Shown: positions 34,036-44,411 of the stretch, piece after piece
Position numbering within the stretch: the first letter of the stretch is position 1
How the letters are laid out: each line of letters begins with the position of its first letter
Origin: CAVPFA01 sp963703655
Lineage (GTDB): Bacteria > Actinomycetota > Acidimicrobiia > Acidimicrobiales > Bog-793
NCBI GenBank assembly: GCA_963703655.1
Contig: CAVPFA010000004.1
Coordinates: 1 to 64,000, forward strand
Direction: 5' to 3'
Length of the DNA: 64,000 nt
Position numbers and translations under genes: made by a program
The notes under the pieces: model-generated
Seen by the model: only the letters and a program-made list of their open reading frames with translations
What the model was told of the DNA's origin: nothing
Database searches by the model: none

Positions 34036-37000
34036 TCAGCTACCTGCCGGTAAGGGCGCCCCAGTGGCCGGGATCAGAACGCCCTCGAGGATCGCCCGAG
34101 CGCGAGCAAGCATCGGCGCGACACCGATCGACTCGAAGGTCGCGGCAGCTTCGGCAGCCGGCCCGGTCGACTCGTCGAACCTGTCTCGGTCGGCCAGCCA
34201 CTCGGCGCGGTCGAGCTGGGTGCGTGCCGTCCAGTACTCGTAGCCGAGGTCGCGAAACGTAGCTTCTGCGGCAACTAGGTCTCCCTCCACGGCGTCGTCC
34301 TCACCCCGAGCGCCGGCGATGAGCGCCCGGGCACGCGTTACCTGGGCTCGGAGGAACGGCGGTACCTCACCTCGGGGTCGCGTCGCCAGCAATTCGACCA
34401 GCCGATCGGCTTCCTCGAGGTCCCCGATGTCCAGCGCCGCCTCGAAAGCGAGCGGGAAGGCGAGCCGGACTGCTTCGTGCGCTACGCCGAGACCCCCAGT
34501 TATGGCATTGTCCATGGCACGGCGAGCGCTCTCGAGCGTGTGCGGGCTGTCGCCTCCGTTGAGAGAGACTGCCGCCTCGCCAGCCGCGTACTGCGCCCGA
34601 TATTGCACGTCGTCAATGTCCTGCCAGGAACCGCAAGCAGAAATGTGTCCACGTGCGGCATCGATGTTGCCGCGAAGCGCCTGCAGATGAGCGAGCCGGT
34701 AATTGATCTCGATCGCCCCTGGGCGCTCGTCGCCTCCTGCGTTGAGGAGCTCGGTCCCGAGCCGGTGAGCCTCCTCGAGGCGCCCCGCCATGGTGAGGAT
34801 GTAGGCAAGGTTGCCCGCCGCGAAAGTCTCGAGCTCCCTGAGCCCCCACCGCCGGGCCAGGGCGAGGGCGGCCGTGGCGTGTTCTTCACCCCCGGGAAGG
34901 TCTTGGGTCATGCAGAGGTCGCCAGGTTGGCTTCTGTCACCATCTCGCTTCTGGTGATCCCGTGAAGCCGAGCGACCTCGAGGGACGCCTCATAGAGTGC
35001 GCGGGCCTCAGTGACACGCCCTGTGAAGTGAAGAAGAACGGCCTTGGTATTGAGGCCATATGTGAGCTGTTCGGGGAGCTCGTGGTGCTGGGCCAGGATG
35101 AGGGCACGCTCGAGGGGCTCAGACGACGCATCGGCGTGACCAGTGGAATGCAGCGCAGATCCGAGCGCCCGTTGCAGCTCTGCGAGGACGATGGGCGGCG
35201 TAGTCGTCTCGTCGACGCTCGCGAGCGCTTGGCGGAGACGGGTGACAGCTTGCTCGCCTCGCCCGAGAGCGTTGAGCGACGAAGCGAGCGGGGCGGTCAC
35301 TCGTGCGGCGTCGACGACCCGTCCCGCCTTGGCGTGGGCAGCAAGCGCAGTCTCGATATGGTTGAGCGCCCGTTCGTACCAGCCGGCAAACTGTGCCATT
35401 CGTCCGGCCTTCTCCGTCAGCGCTGCCTGTTCGGCCTCGTCAGCGCTGAGCTCGGCGGCCTTCAGGTAAGCGGCCTCGGCGGCCTCGGGGGCGCCGACGG
35501 ACTCTGCCCGCTCGGCAGCCAGCGCGTAAGCCCTGCAGGCACGGGCCCGAAGCTGGTCGACCAGCGAGCTGAGCAGCTCGTCGAGGTCGACAGGATCGAT
35601 GTCGGAGACTGCCTCGATCGCTTGGCGCGGGAAGCTCGATCCGAGCACCGAGCACTCCTTTACGAGCCGTCGCTCGTCGGGGCCGAGCGCGTCCAGGCGC
35701 GACGCGATGAGCGCCGTTAGCCCGGGTGGGATCTCGAGCTCGCCGAGCTCGCCGACGAGGTGCAGCGCGCCGTCGCCGCCTTTGTCGAGGACGCCTTTGT
35801 CCAATAGTCCCCGCACCGTCTCGATCGCATACAGCGGGATCCCCTCGGCGCGCTCGACGATGCGCGCTCGAGCGGCCTGCGGCAGCCCCGTGACAAGGCC
35901 GTCCAAGAGCTCGCCGATGACTTCGTCCGAAAGCGGGTCGAGAGGAAGCGCCGTCACGGCCCGGCGAGACAGCACAAGTCCCTTTCGGTCGGTCTCCTCC
36001 GGCCGGGACAGCACGAGGAGGAAGATGGCATGGTCGCCCGACCACTCGAGCAGGTGGTCCAGGAAGTCCACCAACCCGGCGTCGGCCCATTGCAGGTCCT
36101 CCACGACCATGACGACGGGCAGGTGCTCGGCGAGGCGCTCGAAGAACAGGCGCCAGCCAGAAAAGAGCTCCTCTCTCGCCAGCACCTTGGGGGTCGGCAA
36201 GCCCACGAGCTGACCGAGGCGCGGAGCGATGAACTCCCGGTCGGCGGCGTCGCCGATCCAGCGCTCGAGGCCGGTCCGGAGTCGTTCGGCGACCACCTCC
36301 AGGGGGTCCTCCTCGCTGATCTGGAGCCTCGCGCGGACCATCTCCGACAGCGCCCAGTAGCTCACCCCCTCGCCGTAGGAGAGGCACCTTCCGGCGTGCC
36401 AGAGCACGGTTCCCGCCAGGCCGTCGATGTACTTGAAGAATTCCCAGGAAAGGCGTGACTTGCCGACTCCCGCGACGCTCGAGACGAGGACCATGCGCGC
36501 CGAGTGACGTTCTGCCGAGGCGTGGAAGAGCTCCTTGACGAGGTGAAGCTCGCGGTCGCGTCCCATGAAAGGCGCCTCGAGCACCCCCGAGCGCTGCGAG
36601 CCGGCGATCGCCGCCACCACCCGGGTCGCCTGGTAGAGGCGGACGGGCTCGGCCTTGCCCTTCAGCTCGTGCTCGCCGGCATCGACGTAGGCGATCGCGG
36701 CGGCGGTAGCGGCTCGGGTCGTCTCGTCGACGTAGCAGCACCCGGGTGGGGCCACTGACTGGATACGCGCCGCGGTGTTGACGCGGTCGCCGATGACGAG
36801 GCCCTCCTCCGCGGCCTCGGTCGTGGCGGCAGCGCCGGTCACGACCCCCACGCGGGCCTGGAGGTCAGTCTGGTGCTCGGAGCCGTAGCCCGCGACGGCC
36901 GAGACGAGCTCGAGGCCGGCTCTCACGGCCCGTTCGGCGTCGTCCTCCTTCGCGACCGGGGCACCCCAGACCGCCATGACGGCATCGCCGATGAACTTCT

Positions 37001-37376
37001 CGACGGTGCCCCCGTAACGCCCGATGATCGCCCGGGCAAGTTCGAAGTAGCCCGACAGGACGTCTCGAACCTCCTCGGCGTCGCGTTTCTCGGAGAAGGG
37101 CGTGAAGCCGACGAGGTCACAGAACAGGACCGAGACGTGGCGGAGCTCAGTGGTGGGGCTGACCGGCGGGGTCGGGACCTGCGTCGGTGTCTGGGCAACC
37201 GCAGAGGATGCCTGCTGCCCAGTGGTCGGGAGCGTGGCGCCGCACTCGTCACAGAAATTGGCGTGCGATGGAACGGCTATCCCACAGTTCGGGCATGCCC
37301 GAGCGAGAGGACTGCCGCAGCCGAGACAGAACCTGCCGCCCTGCCTGTTCTCGACTCCGCAGCTCAAGCAGCGCAT
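34036..37376 (-). CDS. Zinc-ribbon/adenylate cyclase/AAA/TPR regulator, copy 1 (frameshift and internal deletion)
   Basis: Large multi-domain regulator. Residues 1-47 form two zinc ribbons (CLSCGVEN, CLGCGSPL, CPNCG, CDECG). Residues 82-250 form a class III cyclase domain: VLFCDLVGFTPFSEK and IGDAVMAVWG (metal Asp), EKF (purine Lys), GDRVNTAARI (base Asp, catalytic Asn/Arg), so the adenylate cyclase set is complete. Residues 270-640 are an AAA ATPase (Walker A SVAGVGKS, Walker B VMVVEDLQWAD). TPR-like helices follow. Compared with copy 2, about 82 residues are missing in frame near 35553-35563, at the ATPase-TPR border. The frame also breaks near 34917 (one base missing after EANLA) and resumes as CMTQDLPGGEEHA, ending at 34036. 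Its ATG follows GGAGGTGA, which contains the stop of copy 2. Confidence 0.85.
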
Positions 37377-37379
37377 CTG

Positions 37380-40300
37380 TCACCTCCCCGGTTCGCCGCT
37401 GGCGGACGGGGTCATCTCCGGCTCGATGATGACCCGTGCGCGAGCAAGCATTGGCGCGGCTCCCACCGTCTCGAAGGTCACGGCGGCCTGTCCGGCGAGC
37501 CTGGCTGACTCTTCCAGCCGGCCTTGAAGGGCTAGCCACTCCGCCCGGTCGAGCTGTGCACGCCCTACCCAATACGGGTAGCCAAGGGCACGAAACGCCG
37601 TCTCGGCGGCGGCAAGGTTTAGATCCGCAGCCTCGTCGTCGCCCTGCACGCGAGCGACCAGTGCCCTGGCTCGGGTCACCTGCGCCCGGAGGAACGGGGG
37701 GACTTCACCCCGTGGTCGCGTGGCAAGCAAGTTCGCGAGCCGGTCGGCTTCGCCAGGGTCGTGGACGTCGATCGACGCCTCGAGGGCAATGGGGAAGGCA
37801 AGGCGGACCGCTTCGTGCGCGACGGCGAGACCCCCATCGAGCGCCTCGTCGATCGCACGCCGAGCGGTCTCGAGCGCGTGCCGGCTGTCCCCTGCGGCGA
37901 GGAGGACAGCCGCCTCGTTGGCGGCGTAATTCAGCTCTCTGTTGTATATCGTCGCTCTCCGCCCAGGCACGGCAGCCGGAGAAGTACTCACGTGCCGCGT
38001 CGACGTTGCCACGAAGCGCCTCCAGGCAAGCGAGCTTGGACTTGATGTCTGCGGCGTCGGGTCGCTCGTCGCCGCCCGCCTGGAGGAGCTCGTCCCCGAG
38101 CTGGAAGGCCTCCTCGAGACGTCCCGCCATCATGAGGATGTACATGAGGTTGCCCGCAGCGAAGGCCTCGTTCCCCCTGAGCCCCCAACGCCGCGCGAGT
38201 GCGAGCGCAGCCTCGGCGTGTTCTTCGGCCCCCGGGACGTCGTGGGTCATGCAGAGATCGGCGAGGTTGCCTTCCGCGTTCATCTCTATGCGAGCGAGTC
38301 CGTGGCGCTGGGCGACTGCGGCGCACCGCTCGAAGAGCGCCCCGGCCTCCTCGGCACGCCCGGCGTTGGAAAGAAGTATGGCCTTAGCGTTGAGACTCGA
38401 GGCGAGCTGCTCGGCGAGCTCGTGGTGCTGCGCCAAGGTGAGCGCCTCCTCGATCGGCCCCGCCCCCTCATCGGCGTGGCCCGAGAAGACGAGTGCACCC
38501 CCGAGCCTCACCTGAAGATCGGCCACGACCTCAGGAGGGGCGGTGGCTCCGTCGAGAGACGCCAGCGCCTCGCGGATCCGGGTGATTGCGAGCTCGCCGC
38601 GACCAAGGGCGTCGAGCGACGAACCGAACCAAGCAGTGGCCCGTGCGGCGTCGACGACGCGGCCGGTGGCGACGTAGGTGGCGATCGCCGCCTCGAAGTG
38701 GCCGAGCGCCCGCTCGTACCAGCCGGCCGCGTAAGCCATCCGCGCAGCCCTCTCCGTCAGCGCTGCCTGTTCGGCCTCGTCGCCAGATAGCCCAGCGGCC
38801 TTCAGGTAGGCGGACTCGGCCGCCTCGGGAGCGCCCACGGACTCGGCCCGCTCGGCCGCCCGCGTGTATGCCTCACAGGCCGCGGCGCGAAGCTCGCCGG
38901 CGTCAGGGTCGTCCACGGCGGCCTTGTAGGCGTCATAGAGGTGTGCGCCGATCACCTCGGCGACCTCGGCACCCTCGTCGGGGAACGCCGAGCGAAGGTG
39001 CTCGGCCGTCCTGATGTGCCGTGCCTTGCGCTCGGCTCTCGTCAACATGTCGTAGGCGACAGATCTGATGAGCGATTGCGTAAAGGCGTACTGCCCGCGT
39101 TCTGGCGAGAGCTTGTCGGCGCGGACCGTCAGCACCTCCTTCCGCACGAGGGAGCTCAACACCTCGTCGAGGTCGGCTGGGTCAGTGTCAGAGACCGCCT
39201 CGATCGCCTGGCGGGGGAAACTGCCCCCGAGAACCGAGCACTCCTTCACGAGCTGGCGCTCGTTGGTCCCGAGGGCGTCGAGCCGTGAGGCGATCAGCGC
39301 CGTGAGCCCTGGTGGGATCTCGAGCTCGCCGAGCTCGTCGACGAGGTGCAGCGCGCCGTCGTCACCCTTCTCGAGGGCACCCCTGTCGAGCAGTCCCCGC
39401 ACGGTCTCGATCGCGTAGAGCGGGATCCCCTCGGCACGCTCGACGATCCTGGAGCGCGTGGCGGCAGGCAGGCCGGTGACGAGGCCGTCCAGTAGCTCAC
39501 CGATGACGTCGTCTGACAGCGGGTCGAGCGGGAGGGCCGTGACCGACCTGCGCGAGAGCCCGAGGCCTCTTCGGTCGGTGCCCTCGGGCCGTGACAGCAC
39601 GAGGAGGAAGATGGAGTGGTCGCCCGACCACTCGAGCAGGTGGTCCAGGAAGTCGACCATGCCCGCGTCGGCCCACTGCAGGTCCTCTATGACCATGACG
39701 ACGGGCAGGTACTCGGCCAGGCGCTCGAAGAAGAGTCGCCAGCCGGAGAAGAGCTCCTCCCGGGCGAGCACCTGCGGAGATGGAAGCCCCAGTAGCTGGC
39801 CGAGTCGAGGAGCGATGTAGCTCCGGTCAGAGGCGTCACCGATCCAGCGCTCGAGACCGGTCCTCAGGCGCTCGGCGACGAGCTCCAGGGGATCCTCCTC
39901 GCTGATCTGGAGTCGTGCCCGGACCATCTCCGACAGCGCCCAGTAGCTCACCCCCTCGCCGTACGAGAGGCACCTTCCCGCATGCCAGAGCACGTCTCCT
40001 GCCAGGCCGTCGATGTACTTGAAAAACTCCCAGGCGAGGCGCGACTTGCCGACGCCGGCCACGCCCGAGACGAGCACCAGCCGTGCCGAGTGGCGCTCGG
40101 CGGTGGCGTGGAAGAGCTCCTTGACGAGGTGAAGCTCGTGGTCGCGTCCGGTAAAGGGCGCTTCGAGCACGCCCGAGCGCTGCGAGCCGGCGATCGCCGC
40201 GACGACCCGGGTCGCCTGGTAGAGGTGGACCGGCTCGGCCTTGCCCTTCAGTTCGTGGTCGCCGGCGCTCAGGTATGCGATCGCGGCCGACGTAGCGGCT

Positions 40301-40968
40301 CGGGTCGTCTCGTCGACGTAGCAGCACCCGGGAGGGGCTACGGATTGGATTCGGGCCGCGGTGTTGACGCGGTCGCCGATGACGAGGCCTTCCTCTGCGG
40401 TCTCGGTCGTGGCTGCGCCGCCGGTCACGATCCCGACGCGGGCCTGGAGGTCGGTCTGGTGATCGGAGCCGTAGGCGGCGACGGCCGACACGAGCTCGAG
40501 GCCGGCTCTCACGGCGCGCTCGGCGTCGTCCTCCTTCGCGACCGGGACGCCCCAGACCGCCATGACCGCGTCGCCGATGAACTTCTCGACGATGCCCCCG
40601 TATCTGGCGACGATCGCCCGGGCGAGCTCGAAGTAGCCGGAGAGGAGCTCTCTTACCTCCTCGGGGTCGCGTTTCTCGGCAAGTGGGGTGAAGCCGACGA
40701 GGTCGCAGAACAGGACCGACACGTGGCGGAGCTCAGGGCCGCTTCCGCCCTGCGGGGGCGGGGCGACAGCCGGCGAAGGGGCGGGGACGGGAGGCGCGGC
40801 GACCGTGGCGGCGCCCGGGGCGAGTGTCGTGCCGCACTCGCTGCAGAACTTGGCGCTCGCCGGGAGAGCGGTCCCGCAGCTCGGGCAGGCGCGCGCAAGA
40901 GGGCTGCCGCACTCGAGGCAGAACTTGCCACCCGGTGGGTTCTCGACCCCGCAATTTGCACAGAGCAT
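37380..40968 (-). CDS. Zinc-ribbon/adenylate cyclase/AAA/TPR regulator, copy 2 (one frameshift)
   Basis: Paralogue of copy 1, about 1195 residues and very similar to it throughout. Zinc ribbons use CANCGVEN, CLECGSPL, CPSCGTAL and CSECG. Cyclase residues are Asp89, Lys129, Asp133, Asp199, Asn202 and Arg206. The ATPase has Walker A GVAGVGKS (302-309) and VIEDLQWAD. The full-length ATPase-TPR connection, lost in copy 1, is present (for example SPERGQYAFTQSLIRS). The frame breaks near 37930-37940 after DDIQQRAE; removing one T restores YAANEAA, matching copy 1. The start ATG 40968 lies after AGGGAGAG; the frame is open for 52 more codons upstream without homology. Such proteins are thought to make cAMP in response to signals sensed by the ATPase/TPR part; the signal is unknown. 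Confidence 0.88.
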
Positions 40969-41290
40969 CCGGCTCTCCCTTGACCGCGGCTCCGGCGAGG
41001 ACGGACGTCCAGGTGCTCCGGGCGTGAACCCGCCGGCAATAAAGTCCCACTCACCGTAGTGCGCGCCCCGCGACCTGCGCAGATAGGTCCGGACAAGTGG
41101 CAGACACGTCGGTACTGGTGCCATCCACGGGGAAGAACTCCGCCCTCGCTCGCCTCAGGTTGCCAACGGGTGTAATCGGATGGTAATGTTCAGGCGTTTC
41201 GCGGGGGGAGCCCGGTCTTGCGAGGATCGACCTCAGGTCGTCTGCCGGCAAGCCCAAGCCTCTTCTGAATACGCGGAGGAGGAGGGGCAC
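40969..41290. other. 322-bp divergent promoter region between cyclase copy 2 and the PKD-repeat protein
   Basis: No gene is supported. A sigma-70-like promoter pointing right is visible: TTGCCA at 41160-41165 and TAATGT at 41184-41189, with an 18-bp spacer, about 100 bp before the GTG at 41291. The strong ribosome-binding site GGAGGAGGAGG precedes that start. No palindrome stands out. Confidence 0.45.
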
Positions 41291-43360
41291 GTGCAACGGT
41301 TCCAGGTCGGCTATGTCTGGCGATTCGTAGCGGTGGGTGCGCTGACGCTGCCGCTTGTCCTGGGTGCGACCTCGGATGTGGTGCTTGCCACGACTACTGG
41401 CGCCGCCGCCGCCCGGACTGCCGAGGCAAGTCCGGCGACATTCAAGGCCATCGTGTCCCTCTCGCCCAGGATCGTCACGGTCGGCCAGGGCGTCGTCGCG
41501 AGCGTGAACAGGAGCACCGTGCCCAAGGGCGGCAAGGTCAAGAGGATCTCCCTGAGCTGGGGTGACCGCACCAAGACCCTCGTCCTGACCAGCCTCAAGG
41601 CCAGGGTCGCACACAGATACGCGTTTCCTGGCCGCTACACGATCATTCTGTCGATCACCGAGGGGAACAGGACGGCGCGCGGCGCGGCCACCGAAGTGGT
41701 GACAACGCCGCCTGGCAGCTTTACAGGGACCAACCCCCAGACCGGCAACCCGACGATCACCTTCTACGTTGCGCCCAACAACGCCGCTTTGCAGGACATA
41801 TCGATCCCCGACGTCCATATGACCTGCGCGCCCGGAGGCGCCAACGTCGCCCAACCGCTGGGGATCGCGACAATCGGTCTCAGGTCCAACGGGTCGTTCA
41901 GCACCACGACGACGCAACAAGGGGTGTACGCCGGCTACCCGGCGAGGTTCACCTACACGTTCAAAGGCGGTTTCTCCGGATTGAGCTCCACCGGAGCGCC
42001 GCAGGTCAGGGGCATGTTCCGAGAGACGCTCGCCTACACCGGCAGCGCCGTCTACCGCTGCAACTCGAACAACCAGTCCTGGACCGCGACCAGAGACACC
42101 CAGCCGATCCAGACGATCTCGCCGCCGCCGGTCGGCAGCTACACGGGCACGAACCCGCAGACCGGCAACCCGACGATCGGCTTCTACGTGTCCCGCAACA
42201 GGTCCGCACTACAGGACATCTCCATATCCGCGGTCTACCTGACTTGCGCGCCGGGCGCAGCCATCATCCCCGAGCCCCTAGGGATCGCCTCGGTCACCGT
42301 CAGGTCCAACGGGTCGTTCAGCGGCGCGACGACCCAGCATGGGGTCTACGCCGGCTACCCGGCGACCTTCAGCTACACGTTCAGCGGCCACTTCCACAGC
42401 GTGGGCCCCTCCGGGGCGGAAAGGGCAGCCGGCATGTTCCGAGAGACGGTCGCGTACACCGGCAGCGCCGTCTACAGCTGCACGACGAACAACCAGTCCT
42501 GGACCGCGACCAGAGACACCCAGCCGATCCAGAGCGCCGCGGCGCCGCCGGTTGGCAGCTACACCGGGACGAACCCGCAGACCGGCAACCCGACGATCGC
42601 GTTCTACGTATCGTCCAACAAGTCCGCCCTGCAGGACATCTCGATTCCCGACGTCTACATGACCTGCGCGCCGGGCGCCGCCGTCTTCCCCGAGCCCCTT
42701 TGGATCGCGTCAGCGGCTATCGAGTCCAACGGATCGTTCGGCGGAACGATGACCCAGGCCGGAGATTACGCCGGCTATCAGGCGATGTTCACCTACAACT
42801 TCAGCGGCAACTTCCACAGTGTCGGCCCCTCCGGGGCGGAAAGGGCCGCCGGCACCTTCCGAGAGACAATGACCTACACCAGCACCGCCGCCTACAGCTG
42901 CACGTCGGCCAACCAGTCCTGGACCGCGACCAGGGACACCCAGCCGATCCAGACCGCCTCGCCACCGCCGGCCGGCGGCTACACGGGTACGAACCCGCAG
43001 ACCGGCAACCCGACGATCAGCTTCAACGTGTCGTCCAGCAAGACCGCCGTGCAGAACATCTCCATCCCCGACGTCCACATGACTTGCGCGCCGGGCGGCG
43101 CCAACATTGCCGCACCGCTCGGGATCGCATCAGCCACCCTCGAGCCCAATGGGTCCTTCAGCGCGACAACGACCCAGGGCGGGCTCATCGGCAGCGACGC
43201 AGCGACGTTCACCTACACGTTCAGCGGCAACTTCCACAGCGTCGGCCCCTCCGGGCAGGAGAGGGCGGCCGGTATGTTCCGAGAAACGGTTACCTACACC
43301 GGCAACGTCGCGTACAGCTGCACCTCCAACAACCAGGCCTGGACGGCGAGCTTCACGTAG
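41291..43360 (+). CDS. Secreted PKD-domain protein with four 140-residue repeats
   Basis: About 689 residues, exported. Signal peptide: VGYVWRFVAVGALTLPLVLGA. Residues about 48-140 form a PKD/immunoglobulin-like domain (SLSPRIVTVGQGVV, ISLSWGDRTKTLVL, AHRYAFPGRYTI). Then come four tandem repeats, each starting G-x-[YF]-TGTNPQTGNPTI and ending TRDTQPIQ; each has paired Cys residues (MTCAPG near the start, YSCTS near the end) that probably form a disulfide. There is no sortase signal or membrane anchor at the C-terminus, which ends ACTASFT-like in the last repeat. The start is GTG 41291 after GGAGGAGG. Likely a surface or extracellular adhesion or binding protein; ligand unknown. Confidence 0.78.
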   Translation: MQRFQVGYVWRFVAVGALTLPLVLGATSDVVLATTTGAAAARTAEASPATFKAIVSLSPRIVTVGQGVVASVNRSTVPKGGKVKRISLSWGDRTKTLVLTSLKARVAHRYAFPGRYTIILSITEGNRTARGAATEVVTTPPGSFTGTNPQTGNPTITFYVAPNNAALQDISIPDVHMTCAPGGANVAQPLGIATIGLRSNGSFSTTTTQQGVYAGYPARFTYTFKGGFSGLSSTGAPQVRGMFRETLAYTGSAVYRCNSNNQSWTATRDTQPIQTISPPPVGSYTGTNPQTGNPTIGFYVSRNRSALQDISISAVYLTCAPGAAIIPEPLGIASVTVRSNGSFSGATTQHGVYAGYPATFSYTFSGHFHSVGPSGAERAAGMFRETVAYTGSAVYSCTTNNQSWTATRDTQPIQSAAAPPVGSYTGTNPQTGNPTIAFYVSSNKSALQDISIPDVYMTCAPGAAVFPEPLWIASAAIESNGSFGGTMTQAGDYAGYQAMFTYNFSGNFHSVGPSGAERAAGTFRETMTYTSTAAYSCTSANQSWTATRDTQPIQTASPPPAGGYTGTNPQTGNPTISFNVSSSKTAVQNISIPDVHMTCAPGGANIAAPLGIASATLEPNGSFSATTTQGGLIGSDAATFTYTFSGNFHSVGPSGQERAAGMFRETVTYTGNVAYSCTSNNQAWTASFT
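41714..43357 (+). repeat. In-frame 420-bp tandem repeats, 3.9 copies
   Basis: Repeat units begin at 41714, 42134, 42554 and 42974, exactly 420 bp (140 codons) apart; the last unit is about 384 bp and ends with the gene. DNA identity is high (GGCAGCTACACSGGSACGAA at unit starts; TGGACCGCGACCAGAGACAC near unit ends), which indicates recent duplication or gene conversion. Units 2 and 3 are the most alike. Such arrays can vary in copy number. Confidence 0.9.
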
Positions 43361-43677
43361 AAACTCGAGTTTCACGCAGCGGCTGAAACAGGGCTCGTGC
43401 AAACGCGAGCATCGGCGCGGCCCCGAGGCGAGCGCGTGGCGGCTGCCTCCTTCGGCGACCCGCCGACGACGCTGCACCTCGAGCCAGCACTTTCACCGCC
43501 GCCCAGCCTGGCTGTAGCAACACCTGTTCGTCCGGCGTTTCCTGGCTCCCTCGCAGTCATGGCGACGGCTGTCATCCCAGTTGAAATCAGAAACGAACGA
43601 GAAGCGGTAGCTGGCGCGGGAACGCCGGCGATCAGCATGTCGCGATCGCATCGTCCAGCCATGACGGAGGTCCACGA
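43361..43677. other. 317-bp intergenic region with a palindrome and a possible cyclase-gene relic
   Basis: A perfect 14-bp palindrome GAAACTCGAGTTTC spans 43360-43373, next to the stop of the repeat protein. On the minus strand, 43385-43450 can be read (with a shift) as EAAAT then LGAAPMLAFARAL, similar to the C-terminal EAAATFESIGVAPMLARARAI of the cyclase/TPR genes nearby; this may be a relic of a third copy. Otherwise no gene is supported. Confidence 0.3.
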
Positions 43678-44256
43678 ATGCTTACACAAGCAGACCAGAA
43701 GAACACGACCGATGCCGAAGCGACAGGCCGCTCCCCTGCCGCGAGCCGGCCCTCGCTTCGCGTCGAGCCCTGGGCCGACGCCGTGATCGACAAGCTCGGC
43801 CACGATCCCAGGTCGGTCTACGTCGAGACGTATTGGCTTCCAATTCTGGGCCCGTCGGCCACCTGGCTCCTTCGACACCTCACGACCCGGCTCGACGAGT
43901 CGCCGGAAGGCATCGAGCTCGACGTGGAGGAGACCGCACGCTCACTCGGGCTCGGAGAGCGCCTGAGCCCGAACGCGCCCTTCGCCCGGACCCTCAAGCG
44001 CTGTGTCGACTTCAACATGGCCGAATGGCGCGGGACGCTGCAGCTTGCGGTCCGGCGTCGCCTGCCGCCCCTGGCCCGGCGCCAGCTTCGCCGGCTGCCG
44101 GAATCGCTCCAAGCCAGGCACGAGGTCGCGACCCAGGCGCGCCGGCCGGGGCCGGCCTTGGCCGCGAACCACGAGCCCAGCGTTGCGGCCGCCCTGACGG
44201 TGAACCAAGAGCGGTGCGGGTCCCCCCCGCCGGGCTCGACCGGCTCCCGGCGCTAG
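43678..44256 (+). CDS. Conserved actinobacterial protein of unknown function, possible winged helix
   Basis: A 192-residue protein with ribosome binding site GGAGG at 43666-43670. The central block SVYVETYWLPILGPSATWLLRHLTTRL, followed by LDVEETARSLGLGERLSPNAPFARTLKRCVDFNMAEW and RRLPPLARRQLRRLPESLQ, looks like a compact helical DNA-binding fold similar to those of plasmid or phage replication initiators, but no function is known. The last 35 residues are low complexity. It lies before metH, separated by the 44288-44372 repeats. Confidence 0.65.
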   Translation: MLTQADQKNTTDAEATGRSPAASRPSLRVEPWADAVIDKLGHDPRSVYVETYWLPILGPSATWLLRHLTTRLDESPEGIELDVEETARSLGLGERLSPNAPFARTLKRCVDFNMAEWRGTLQLAVRRRLPPLARRQLRRLPESLQARHEVATQARRPGPALAANHEPSVAAALTVNQERCGSPPPGSTGSRR

Positions 44257-44287
44257 CGGAGCAAGTCCCGGCTCCGCGCGCTCTCAC

Positions 44288-44372
44288 AGACCGGCGCGCC
44301 CTCTCCAGACCGCCGCGCTCGCTCGAGCCGGCCCGCTCACCCGACCGGCGCGCTCGCCAGACCCGCGCGCTC
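44288..44372. repeat. Degenerate short tandem repeat upstream of metH
   Basis: Five imperfect copies of a GACCGGCGCGCTC-like word occur at about 44288, 44307, 44325, 44342 and 44359, spaced 17-19 bp, ending 40 bp before metH. No cobalamin riboswitch box is visible in this gap. Confidence 0.55.
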
Positions 44373-44411
44373 ACCAGGGCGACCGAAGCTCCCGGGTAGG
44401 CTTTGTCCCCA

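Noticed and set aside
41714..43357. Regular repeats that could suggest a CRISPR array
   Set aside because: The units are 420 bp, in frame and coding, with no short repeat-spacer pattern and no cas genes nearby.
43678..44256. Plasmid replication initiator
   Set aside because: The helical DNA-binding look is suggestive, but there is no origin-like iteron array or partition gene, and the flanks are chromosomal core genes.
44257..44411. Possible cobalamin riboswitch before metH
   Set aside because: No conserved B12-box could be recognised; only GC-rich tandem repeats are present.
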